This document shows, in pieces, positions 21,302-30,600 of a DNA stretch of 64,000 nucleotides. The DNA is from Thermoanaerobaculum sp. (GTDB lineage: Bacteria > Acidobacteriota > Thermoanaerobaculia > Multivoradales > UBA5704): the NCBI GenBank assembly GCA_021154885.1, contig JAJKHS010000133.1, positions 32,142-96,141 of the forward strand, written 5' to 3'. Position 1 is the first letter of the stretch, and every line of letters begins with the position of its first letter. The notes below the pieces were generated by a model. That model saw nothing but the letters and a program-made list of their open reading frames with translations. It was not told the origin of the DNA and ran no database searches. The position numbers and the translations under genes were made by a program.

Positions 21302-21393
21302 AGGACGTCAGGGACTGCAAGGACTTCAGGGACAAAGAAGGACTCTTCAAGTTTTCAAGTCCCTGTTGTCCCTGTTGTCTCTGAAGTCCCTGC
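21302..21393. repeat. GTCCCTGT-type repeat cluster forming a hairpin
   Basis: On the left are three to four copies of CAGGGAC or AAGGACT units; on the right the complementary GTCCCTGTT, GTCCCTGTT, AAGTCCCTG. The two halves can pair, with the turn near 21345-21355. It lies between convergent genes, as a two-way terminator would. Related clusters occur at 40.9, 56.25 and 59.9 kb. Confidence 0.6.
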
Positions 21394-21402
21394 CTTCGAG
21401 CC

Positions 21403-21918
21403 CTACGCAGAAAACGGCAGCGACCTCCCCTCGAGCTCCAGCAGCCGGGCCTTGGCCGCCAGCCCGCCGCCGAAGCCGGTGAGGGAGCCGTTCGAGCCGA
21501 TCACCCGGTGACAGGGGACGACGATGGGAATGGGATTGGCGCCGTTGGCCCGGCCCACGGCGCGGGTGGCGGCCGGTTTGCCGAGGGCGCGGGCGACGTC
21601 GGCGTAGCTGCGGGTCTCGCCGAAGGGGATGCGGCGCAGCTCCTCCCAGACCGACAGCTCGAACGGCGTGCCGCGAGGGGCGAGAGGGAGATCGAACTCC
21701 TGGCGCCGGCCCGCGAAGTACTCTTCGAGCTGGCGCCGGACCTCGGCGGTGTGGTCGGCGTCCTCCCTCACTTCGATACCCGGGGCCGGCGTCTTGTCCG
21801 TCATTTTTTGGGACTCCCGGCCATGGCCGAACTCAATACGGACGACCGCGCCGTCGTCGTCGACGACGCAGATCAGCGGGCCGCAGGGGCTGTCGACGGT
21901 GGTGGTATACCAGTTCAT
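21403..21918 (-). CDS. ogt: Methylated-DNA-protein cysteine methyltransferase
   Basis: 171 residues. IPIVVPCHRVIG contains the acceptor cysteine of the suicide enzyme that repairs O6-alkylguanine. GFGGGLAAKARLLELE follows as in the family, and FELSVWEELRRIPFGETRSYADVA is the DNA-binding helical segment. An N-terminal RNase H-like domain is present but no Ada zinc domain, so it is Ogt-type. Its ATG overlaps the alkA stop (21915-21918), making a two-gene alkylation-repair operon. Confidence 0.95.
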   Translation of the reverse strand: MNWYTTTVDSPCGPLICVVDDDGAVVRIEFGHGRESQKMTDKTPAPGIEVREDADHTAEVRRQLEEYFAGRRQEFDLPLAPRGTPFELSVWEELRRIPFGETRSYADVARALGKPAATRAVGRANGANPIPIVVPCHRVIGSNGSLTGFGGGLAAKARLLELEGRSLPFSA

Positions 21919-22811
21919 GCCTCGTCTCCCAGGGTTTGCCAGAGGTGGAAGGTGGCCCAGCTCCGGTAGGGAGCGAAGGGCTTCATGAGCTCCCGCGTCA
22001 CGGCGGCGTCCGGCCGCTCGGAGAGGGAGAAGAATTTCGCGAGGCCGCGCACCAGGCCGGAGTCGCCCACCGGCACGCAGTCCTCGAAGCCGAAGGCGCG
22101 CATCATCACGTAGTGGGCGGACCAGGGTCCGAGGCCGCGCACGGCGAGGAGCGCGGCCTCCACCTCGGCGGCCGGAGCCGTGGCCAGCCGGTCGAGGTCC
22201 AGCTCGCCCGCGACGATCCGCCGGGCGACGCCGATCAGGTACTCCGCCTTGCGCCGCGAGAACTGGAACCGGGCCAGCTCCTCGACCTCCAGATTGGCCA
22301 CCGCCTCGGCACGGGGTGGAGCGAAGAGCCCGCCTGGAGCGGGGACGCCGGCCCGTTCCACCAGCCGGCGGCGGAGGGTGAAGGCGAAGGCGAGGTTGAT
22401 CTGCTGACCGAGGATCGCCCAGGTCAGGCCGTCGAAGGGATCGGGCGTCTGGAGGATGCGCCAGCCGCGCCGGCCACCGATCAGCGGCGCCAGCTCGGGG
22501 GAGGCCGAGACCTGGCGCTCGAAAGGGGCGGGATCGCGGTTGAGCCCCAGGAGGCGCCAGAGCTGATCGCGGGCCTGAATCCCGGCGTCGACCAGCGGCG
22601 CGCGGGCTTCGAGGGTGGCGCGGGCGCGCTTCGGCTTGAGATCGACCCGCAGGAGAGCCGGCACGCCGCCGATCCAGAGGCCGATCGCGAAGCTCGTCCC
22701 GTCGACCCGCGCCGTCAGGCTGTTGGGATCCCGGCCCAGATAGCCAAGGACCCGCGCGGCCGGATAGGCGGGCGGGAGGGCGAGATCGAAGGAGAGGGGC
22801 GCGGCGTGCAT
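21915..22811 (-). CDS. alkA: DNA-3-methyladenine glycosylase II (AlkA-like)
   Basis: 298 residues. N-terminal AlkA-type domain (residues ~1-110), then the HhH-GPD glycosylase: LTWAILGQQINLAFAFTLRRR, the helix-hairpin-helix AVRGLGPWSAHY, and PVGDSGLVRGL with the catalytic aspartate. It excises alkylated purines; Ogt, translated from the overlapping start, handles O6-methylguanine. No Ada regulator is visible nearby. Confidence 0.92.
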   Translation of the reverse strand: MHAAPLSFDLALPPAYPAARVLGYLGRDPNSLTARVDGTSFAIGLWIGGVPALLRVDLKPKRARATLEARAPLVDAGIQARDQLWRLLGLNRDPAPFERQVSASPELAPLIGGRRGWRILQTPDPFDGLTWAILGQQINLAFAFTLRRRLVERAGVPAPGGLFAPPRAEAVANLEVEELARFQFSRRKAEYLIGVARRIVAGELDLDRLATAPAAEVEAALLAVRGLGPWSAHYVMMRAFGFEDCVPVGDSGLVRGLAKFFSLSERPDAAVTRELMKPFAPYRSWATFHLWQTLGDEA

Positions 22812-22920
22812 GACGGGAATATAGCGGAGGGGTCCTCCCCCGATCTACCCGTTTTTTGCCTGGAAACCAAGCCCTGCAGCTTTGGGCGCGACCCGCCCTG
22901 CACGTCGAAATCGTCTCGGT

Positions 22921-22926
22921 TACAAT
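22921..22926 (+). promoter_or_regulatory. Possible -10 element for leaderless rnd transcript
   Basis: TACAAT ends 8 bp before ATG 22935, with no SD sequence between. If used, transcription would begin at or next to the start codon. No convincing -35 was found at 17 bp. A similar layout precedes the XRE gene at 31528. Confidence 0.3.
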
Positions 22927-22934
22927 CCCCGCCC

Positions 22935-24113
22935 ATGACGGCCGACCCCAGGGCGTACCTCCCGATCGACACTGATGAAGGCTTGGCCGCGGCCGCGCGG
23001 TCGTGGGCCGAGGCGCCGCTCCTGGGCCTCGACACCGAGTTCATCCGCACCAACACGTTCTACCACCGCCTGGGGCTCATCCAGGTCTCGGACGGCCGCA
23101 CCTCCTGGCTGGTCGATCCCCTGGCGGCGCGCGACCTCTCGCCCCTGGCCGGGGTCTTCCGCTCGCCGGGGATCAAGATCCTGCACTCGGCGAGCGAGGA
23201 CATGGAGGTCTTCTACCGCGCTCTCGGCGTGCTGCCTGAGCCGCTCTTCGACACCCAGATTGCGGGTGCCTTGGCCGGGGCTGGCGCGTTCCTCAGCTAT
23301 CAGAAGCTTGTGGCCGCTTACCTGGGGGTCGAGCTGGCCAAGGAGGAGACCCGCACGGACTGGCTGGCCCGCCCCCTCTCCGCCGCCCAGCTCGCCTACG
23401 CCGCCGAGGACGTGGCCTGGCTGATCCCTCTCTACGACAGGATCACGGCCGAGCTGGGAGAGCTCGGTCGCCTGTCCTGGGCTTTCGAGGACTCCGCGGC
23501 CCTACTGGACACCTCCCGTTTCGACGAGGACTCCGCGGCGGCCTACCTGCGGGTCAAAGGGGCCGGACGGCTCGATTGCCGGCAGCTCGCCGCCCTCCAG
23601 TCCCTGGCGGCCTGGCGGGATCGCGAGGCCCGGCGTCGCGACCTGCCGCGCAGCTTCGTGGTGAAGGACGACCTGCTCCTGGCTCTCGCCACCCGGCGGC
23701 CGAAGCACGCCCGGGACCTCCAGCGGCTGCCGTCCTGCGACGTCCGGCAGGCGGCGCGCGACGGCGACGTCTGGCTCCAGCTCCTGGAGGAGGCCGCGGC
23801 CCGGCCGGAGGAGGAGCTTCCTCCCCGCATCACCGGCAAGCCGCCATCGCCCGCCGTGCGCGACCTGGAGAACCGGCTGCGGGACCGGGTGCGGGAGAAG
23901 GCCGCGGCCTTGAACGTCCCGCCCGAGGTCCTGGCGCCCCGCCGCACCCTGGACGCCCTGCTGCGGCTGACGGTGGGGAAGCCCGATCCGCGGCTCCCCC
24001 GCGAGCTCCAGGGCTGGCGGCGGGAGGTGATCGGCGAGGACCTCCTGCGCGAGGCCCTCGCCGTGACGGCTTCAGAAGGCGAGCGTGTCGCCCGTGCTGG
24101 CGAAGCGCCCTGA
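22935..24113 (+). CDS. rnd: Ribonuclease D
   Basis: 392 residues. DEDDy 3'-5' exonuclease motifs: LGLDTEFIRTNTFYHRLGLIQ (Exo I, DxE), HSASEDMEVFYRALG (Exo II) and LAYAAEDVAWLIPLY (Exo III, Y-x3-D). One to two HRDC-like helical domains follow from about residue 205 (LQSLAAWRDREARRRDLPRSF). It trims 3' ends of tRNA and other stable RNA precursors. Its last 42 bp overlap tail-to-tail with the secreted ELW-repeat gene on the other strand, so one of the two ends may have slid by stop-codon loss. Confidence 0.93.
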   Translation: MTADPRAYLPIDTDEGLAAAARSWAEAPLLGLDTEFIRTNTFYHRLGLIQVSDGRTSWLVDPLAARDLSPLAGVFRSPGIKILHSASEDMEVFYRALGVLPEPLFDTQIAGALAGAGAFLSYQKLVAAYLGVELAKEETRTDWLARPLSAAQLAYAAEDVAWLIPLYDRITAELGELGRLSWAFEDSAALLDTSRFDEDSAAAYLRVKGAGRLDCRQLAALQSLAAWRDREARRRDLPRSFVVKDDLLLALATRRPKHARDLQRLPSCDVRQAARDGDVWLQLLEEAAARPEEELPPRITGKPPSPAVRDLENRLRDRVREKAAALNVPPEVLAPRRTLDALLRLTVGKPDPRLPRELQGWRREVIGEDLLREALAVTASEGERVARAGEAP

Positions 24114-27100
24114 AGGGTTCTGATAGACCTTCACGTGGCCGGTCGTCGTGTCGGTCACCGTGAGCGTGTACTCGACGTTCGACAGGGCGCCGTAAAAGAC
24201 CCAGAAATGGCCGTTCACCGTCGTGCCGTCCAGCACCTTGAGGACGGCCTCGACGTTGGCGGGATCGAAGAACCAGAAGTAGCCGGTGTCGCCGGTGAGC
24301 CCCACGGCCGTGCCCGCGCCGGTGCGGCCGGAGAAGTCCTTCCACGCCGCCTGGACGGCGAAGCGGCCGCCGTTCAGGCACAGCCGGCCGGCGGCGGGCA
24401 CGCAGGTGCCGGTGGCGGCAGCCGGGTCGGTGCGCTCCGTGACCCGCGGCGGCGGGCCGGGAGCGGCGATGGACTTGTGGTCATAGGCGCCCAGGGGCCC
24501 GAAGCCGTGGGTGTCGCCGACGCTGGCGAACTGCCCCTGGGGATTGAAGTAGCGGCGGGCGAGGCCGGTCTGCGTGTCGGTCACCGTCAGCGAGTACTCG
24601 ACGTTGGAGAGGGCGCCGTAGAACACCCAGACGTGGTCGTTGAGGCTGCGGCCGTCCAGCACCTTGAGGATGGCCTCGACGTTGGCGGGGCCGAAGAACC
24701 AGAAGTAGCCGGTGTCGGCGGAGAGGGGCACGGCGGTGCCGGCGCCTTCGTTGCCGTCGAGGGTCTTCCAGTGCGCCTCGACGCGGAAGCGGCTGCCGTT
24801 GAGGCACAACGCGGTGGACGTGGGCTGGCAGGCGGCGCCGGACAGAGGCAAAGCCCACAGCTCGTTGCCGGTGATGCCGTCGTCGGCGCTGAAGAAGAGG
24901 AGGTCGCCGGCGACGGTGAAGCCCGCGGGATAGGAGGAGGCGCCTTCCGGCGCGATGTCCTGGACGAGGCGGGTGCCCGCCGGCGTGCCGTCCGTGCGCC
25001 ACAGCTCGAAGCCGTGACCGTCGTCGGCGGCGGCGAAGTAGAGCTGCCCGGCCGCGGCGGTGAAGCTCGTCACGCCCGAGCCGGTGGGCCCTGAGAAGAC
25101 GTCGCGCAGCAGGGCGGTGCCGCCCGGGGTGCCGTCGCTGCTCCACGGCTCGCGGCCGTGGACGCCGTCGTCGACTGCGAAGGCGAGATGGGAGCCGACG
25201 ACGGCGAGTGCGAGAGCCGGAGGCTCGCCGGAGGGATCCAAGGTTGGCTGCTTCGGAAACTGGTGGACCACGACGGTGCCGCCGGGGGTGCCGTCGCTGC
25301 GCCACAAGGCCCGCTGGCCGTCCGGCAGGCTGGCGAAGAAGTAGAGGTTGCCCTGGAAGGCGGTCAGCTCCTTGGGGAGGCCGGGCACGGCGTTGGGGCC
25401 GGGGAAATCGGTGAAAATGCTCGTTCCCGCGTTGGTGCCATCGCTTTTCCAAAGCTGATAGTCGCCGTCGAAGTGGCTCAAAGCCACGAAATAGACCCTC
25501 GAACCGATCTGCGTGAATTCCGGGTCACGGTCGGTGCGAGCGAAACCGAAATCGTAGACCAGCGTGGTCCCCGCCGGAGTGCCGTCCGTGCGCCAAACCT
25601 GGTTAAGCTCATGCGTTTCTGGGCCGGCCAGGAACCATAGCTCGGAGCCCGCAACCTTCAGAAAGTCGAGGAAGGCCGCGCCAGGAACGTCGACGGCTTT
25701 GCGCGTACCCTGGACGGTGCCGTCGCTCGTCCACAGCTCATGCCTGTCGAGAAGGAAATAAAGCTGGCCTCCATACGACACCGTGGAGGTGATGAAGCGA
25801 TGGTTGCTCCAGTTGTTCAGCTCCTGCGTCTGGCCGTCATCCTGGACGCGCCAGAGCTGATTGCCGAAGGGATCGTCCCCCCGGATGAGAAAGACCTTCC
25901 CACCGCCTGTGACGAGCCGCGATGTCCTGGCGGGGTCAAAGATGAAGGGGGCCGGCGACTTCTGGGTGGCAGCCTCTGTGCCATCGGTGCGCCATACGTA
26001 TCGCAGGTTGCTCTGTTCGTCGGAGGCGGTGAAGAACACGTGGTTTCCCGCGGCCACGATATCTGAGACCTCCGAGCCTTTGCCGGCTCTGTTGATGTCG
26101 ACCACCAGTCGCGTGCCCTCCGGGGTGCCGTCGCTCGACCACAGCTCCTGATCGCTGTGCTCGGAGTCGCCACTGTTGCCGGTCCAGGCGCCGGCGAGAA
26201 CCTTGCTTCCCAGGATTGCGACGGAGATCGGAAGGCCGAAGAAGGATTTGGTCTCGATAGCGGCGAACAGCCGGGTGCCTTGTGGTGTGCCGTCGCTTGT
26301 CCACAGCGTCGAGCGGAGATCCCCGAGCCTGGAACCCTGGAAGAAAACTGCTCCCGGCACGAGACCGAACTGATCCCCGCAGTCGGTGCACACTTGCGTG
26401 AGGAGCCTGGTCCCTTGGGGGGTACCGTCGGTGGCCCAGAGACCGGGGTCACTGAACCTCGGATAGGCGACAAAGACCAGCCTGCCGTTCAGCGGCTGGA
26501 GTCGCGTCTCCTGTCCGAATTCGCAATCGGAGCAGAGCGGAGCGGTGGACGAGACCGTGCCGAGGTTGGACCAGGGCTTGTAGCCGGTGATGCCGTCCGT
26601 GGCCCAGAAGATCAGCCGGTTGTCCAACTTTTCGAGCTGCCAGGAAAAGAGGCCGCCGTCGTGGATTTGATCGTCCCAGCCGAATGGGTTGTTGAAGCCG
26701 AAGTCGGTGATGCGGACGGTGCCGGCGGCAGTGCCGTCGCTGGCATAGACCTCCGCGCCGTGCGTGACGTCGTCGGCCACGAAGTAGACCTTGTCTCCCA
26801 GGGTCTTCAGGAAGTTGGTCTGCTGAAAGGGCTGCACCGCCTCGAAGCTCGTCAGGGCGAGCGTGCCCGCGGCCGTGCCGTCGCTCACCCAGAGCTCCTC
26901 GCCGGTCGCCGGGGCGGCGGCCGGGGCCAGGAAGAGCACCTTGCCCCCCAGGGCGGCCAGGTGGCGCGGGGAGCCGTTCGAGAACTGCTTGACCGGGGTG
27001 GTTCCCTCCGGCGTGCCGTCGCTCGTCCAGAGCTGCTGATAACTGGCGAAGAGCAGCCGGTTTCCCACCAGGGTGAGATCCGATGCGGAGCGGCCGTTCG

Positions 27101-27698
27101 GAAATTCGTGCAGCTCGGTCGTCCCCGCGGCCGTGCCGTCCGTCCGCCACACGCCGCACTTCTCATGCGTGTTGTTGCAAGCCGCAAAGTACACAGCGTC
27201 AGAGGCGAGGACGACCGGCACCTGCGGGCCGTCGAAGGGGTCCGGGAATTGGGGCGTGAACGTCAACAATACTTGATGGAGGGGGTCCGGCAGCAGAGGG
27301 AAGGTCCCTTCCCGGGTGCCATCCGAGCGCCAGAGATAGCCGAGCTCCTGATCGCCGGGGAAATCCGAGGGATGGAGGAAGGCGATGCCGAAGAGCAGGG
27401 AATGCGCCTCGCCGAGAGGCAGCGGCGCCGAGGAGCACGTGCCGGGACAGAAGTCGGCGAGCAGGCGCGTGCCGCTGCCGTTGCCGTCGGTGATCCAAAG
27501 CTCGCGGCCGGAGCTGGGCTCGCTGGCGGTGAAAACCACCTTGCCCTGGAAGCTCCAGAGCGAGTCAGGATTGGAGCCCGCGGGAACCTGGCTGCCGGGG
27601 GTGATGTCCTTCACCAGGTACGCGGTCTGCGCCGCGGCGGGCGGCGCCAGGGCGAGAGCCGCGAGGGCGAGGAGGACGCGGGCGGTGAGGTTCATCAT
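24072..27698 (-). CDS. Large secreted ELWxxDGTxxGT-repeat protein, copy B
   Basis: 1208 residues. Signal peptide MMNLTARVLLALAALALAPPAAAQ. About 20 copies of a strand motif of type ELWVSDGTAAGT at ~45-residue intervals suggest beta-propeller blades through about residue 950. Two copies of a ~110-residue C-terminal domain follow: LCLN/GSRFRV..W-x-D..GAGTAV..DTGYFWFF.PANVE..LKVLDG..LN.H.WVFYGALSNVEY.LTVTDT. This is an extracellular or outer-membrane protein of unknown ligand. It starts inside the stop of copy A (27695-27698), with GGAGGA upstream. Paralogous to copy A along its whole length. Confidence 0.8.
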   Translation of the reverse strand: MMNLTARVLLALAALALAPPAAAQTAYLVKDITPGSQVPAGSNPDSLWSFQGKVVFTASEPSSGRELWITDGNGSGTRLLADFCPGTCSSAPLPLGEAHSLLFGIAFLHPSDFPGDQELGYLWRSDGTREGTFPLLPDPLHQVLLTFTPQFPDPFDGPQVPVVLASDAVYFAACNNTHEKCGVWRTDGTAAGTTELHEFPNGRSASDLTLVGNRLLFASYQQLWTSDGTPEGTTPVKQFSNGSPRHLAALGGKVLFLAPAAAPATGEELWVSDGTAAGTLALTSFEAVQPFQQTNFLKTLGDKVYFVADDVTHGAEVYASDGTAAGTVRITDFGFNNPFGWDDQIHDGGLFSWQLEKLDNRLIFWATDGITGYKPWSNLGTVSSTAPLCSDCEFGQETRLQPLNGRLVFVAYPRFSDPGLWATDGTPQGTRLLTQVCTDCGDQFGLVPGAVFFQGSRLGDLRSTLWTSDGTPQGTRLFAAIETKSFFGLPISVAILGSKVLAGAWTGNSGDSEHSDQELWSSDGTPEGTRLVVDINRAGKGSEVSDIVAAGNHVFFTASDEQSNLRYVWRTDGTEAATQKSPAPFIFDPARTSRLVTGGGKVFLIRGDDPFGNQLWRVQDDGQTQELNNWSNHRFITSTVSYGGQLYFLLDRHELWTSDGTVQGTRKAVDVPGAAFLDFLKVAGSELWFLAGPETHELNQVWRTDGTPAGTTLVYDFGFARTDRDPEFTQIGSRVYFVALSHFDGDYQLWKSDGTNAGTSIFTDFPGPNAVPGLPKELTAFQGNLYFFASLPDGQRALWRSDGTPGGTVVVHQFPKQPTLDPSGEPPALALAVVGSHLAFAVDDGVHGREPWSSDGTPGGTALLRDVFSGPTGSGVTSFTAAAGQLYFAAADDGHGFELWRTDGTPAGTRLVQDIAPEGASSYPAGFTVAGDLLFFSADDGITGNELWALPLSGAACQPTSTALCLNGSRFRVEAHWKTLDGNEGAGTAVPLSADTGYFWFFGPANVEAILKVLDGRSLNDHVWVFYGALSNVEYSLTVTDTQTGLARRYFNPQGQFASVGDTHGFGPLGAYDHKSIAAPGPPPRVTERTDPAAATGTCVPAAGRLCLNGGRFAVQAAWKDFSGRTGAGTAVGLTGDTGYFWFFDPANVEAVLKVLDGTTVNGHFWVFYGALSNVEYTLTVTDTTTGHVKVYQNPSGRFASTGDTLAF

Positions 27699-30600
27699 GG
27701 CTGGGCTCCTCCCGAAAAAGCCCCGACGTCGCCGACGCTGGCGAAGCGGCCCTTGGGGTTGGTGTAGGTCCTGACCGCGCCGGTCGTCGTATCAGTCACG
27801 GTGAGGTGGTATTCGACGTTGGACAGGGCGCCGTAGTAGACCCAGAAGTGGCCGTTGACCGGCGTGCCGTCGAGCACCTTGAGGACGGCCTCGACGTTGG
27901 CGGGATCGAAGAACCAGAAGTACCCGGTGTCGCCGGTCAGAGAGACGGCCGTGCCCGTGCCGGTGTGGCCGGAGAAGTCCTGCCACGTCGCCTCGACGGC
28001 GAAGCGGCCGGCGTTCAAGCACAGCCGGCCGGCGGCGGGCACGCAGGTGCCGGTGGCCGCGGCGGCGTCGAGTCGCTCGGAGACGAAGGGCGCCGCCCCG
28101 CCGCCCGTGGCCGTCACCACGCTGGGCGCCGTGTCATGGGCGCCGAGGGGACCGAACCCCGCGGTGTCGCCGACGCTGGCGAAGGTCCCCGCAGGATTGA
28201 AGTACCGCCGGGCGAGGCCGGTCTGGGAATCGGTCACGGTCAGCGTGTACTCGACGTTGGAGAGCGCGCCGTAGAAGACCCAGTGGTGGCCGTTGAGCGA
28301 GGTGCCGTCGAGCACCTTGAGGATGCTCTCCACGTTGCTGGGAGCGAAGAACCAGAAGTAGCCGGTGTCGCCGGAGAGCGGCACGGCGGTGCCGGCGCCC
28401 GTGTGGCCGGCGAAGTCGCGCCAGGCGGCCGTGACCTGGAATCGGCCGCCGGAGAGGCAGAGGGCGGAGGCCGAGGGCTGGCAGGGTGGGCCGCTCAGGG
28501 GGAGCACCCAGAGCTCGTTGCCGGTGCTGCCGTCGTCGGCGGTGAAGAAGAGGCGGTCGCCCGCCGCGGTCAGCGCGCCGGGGTAGGAGGAGGCGCCTTC
28601 GGGCGCGATGTCCTGCACCAGGCGGGTGCCGGCGGCGGTGCCGTCGCTCTGCCACAGCTCGAAGCCGTGGACGCCGTCGTCGGCGGAGAAGAAGACCCGG
28701 CCGCCTGCCACCTGGAAGCCGTCGATGCCGGAGCCCCCGGAGCCCGGCGCGATGTCGCGCAGCAGGACGGTGCCGGCGGCGGTGCCGTCGCTGCGCCAGA
28801 GCTCGCGGCCGTGGACGCCGTCGTCGGCGACGAGGACGAGCCCCGAGGCCAGGGCCCGGAGATGGATCGGAGGAGGAGTCTCGGGGTATCTGACGCCCGG
28901 CACGAACTGCTTGAGCAGCACGGTACCGTCGGCCGTGCCGTCGCTGCGGAACAGCCCCCGATTGGGTGGCAGCTCGTCGGCGCTGTTGGCGATGAAGTAG
29001 ATCGCGCCTTGGAAAGCGGTCAACTCGGCGACGTCCGGGCGGTCGGAGAAGATGCCGTGGGGCGGGTCGAGGTTGCGGACCAGGCTCGTTCCGGCCTGGG
29101 TGCCGTCGGTACGCCAGAGTTGCCCGTGATCCTGGTGGTCCGGCCCGACGAAGAAGACGGTGGCGCCCACGAGCGTGGGCTCGGGGTCTTCAAAAGAGAG
29201 ATCCGGGCCAAAGCCGGCCACCTGCCGCGTATTGGCCTGGGTGCCATCGGTGCGCCAGATCTCCTCGCCGTTGTTCGGCTGCGCCTGGAAGGCGGAGAAC
29301 CAGATCTCTGAGCCCACGACCCGCGGATAGGAGATGAAGGTGAGGCTCGCCAGCAGGTCGACGACCTTGCCGGTCCCCTGCGCCGTGCCGTCGCTGCGCC
29401 AGATCTCGGAGGGCTGGGACTGGGCCGTCACGACGAAGTAGAGCCGGTCCGCCAGGACGACGAGGTTGCCGATGAATTGACCCTTGGACATCTGGGTGAT
29501 CTGCGCGATGCTGCCGTCGGGCGACATCCGCCAGAGCTGGTCGCGGTCGAACTGGCCGCGGACAAAGAGCATCGCTCCGCCGGCGCTGGCGCTCGACGGC
29601 CGGCCAGCGCCGCAGCCGACCAGCGGCCCGTGGTCCTCGATCGTGCTCCCGGCGGTGCCCTCGGAGTACCCGAACCGCCGGACGTTGACGTCGTCGCAGA
29701 GGCTGAAGAAGAGGTTGCGTCCCGCGGCGGTGAGGCCCTCGAAGGTGGTGGAGGCGTTGCCGCGAGCGACGTCGGTGACGAGGTGGGTGCCGGCGGGGGT
29801 GCCGTCGCTCGCCCAGAGCTCGGCACCATAGTCGTCGTCCGCGCCGGTGCCACCGTAGAAGACCGTCGAGCCGAGAGCGGCCATGCGCGGCGTGGTGAAA
29901 GAGGGCGAGGCGAAGAGCCGCGTGCCCGCGGCGGTGCCGTCGCTGCGCCACATCTCGGTTCGCCCCTGCCCGTGGACGGTGAAGAAACCCGAGCCGAGGA
30001 CGAGCGTGGGCTCCAGGACGAAATTCTCGCAGCGGTTGGTGCACGCGGTATGCAGGAAGCTGGTGCCCTGGGGCGTGCCGTCCGTCGTCCAGACCTGAGC
30101 GGCTCCCTGCTGTGGCTCCACACCCGTGAATAGGAGATGGGAGCCCACCTTGACCAGGGCGGCCCGGGCGTTGGTGAACGAGCAGCCGGAGCAGAGGGGG
30201 GCCGTGGCGGCGCCCTGCGTCGACCAGGGCTGGAAGCCGTGGAGCCCGTCCGTGGCCCAGAAGACGAGCCGGTCGCCGAGCAGCTCGAGGTCCGTGTTGC
30301 GCAGACCGATCGGCTCTCCGGAGGAATCATCGCGGAATTGGAAGGGGTCGTGGAAGCCGATGTCGGTCACCTGCCGGGTGCCCGCGGGCGTGCCGTCGGT
30401 GGCCCAGATCTCGGCACCGTGGAGCACGTCGTCGGCCACGAAGTAGACCTTGCCGCCCATGGGCTTGAGCCAGAAGGTCTGCTGAAATGGCTCCGGCGCC
30501 GCGAAGCTGGTCAGCGCCCGGGTGCCTGCGGCCGTGCCGTCGCTCACCCACAGCTCCTGGCCGTCCGGCCCGCCGGCGATGAAGACGGCCCGGTCGCCCA

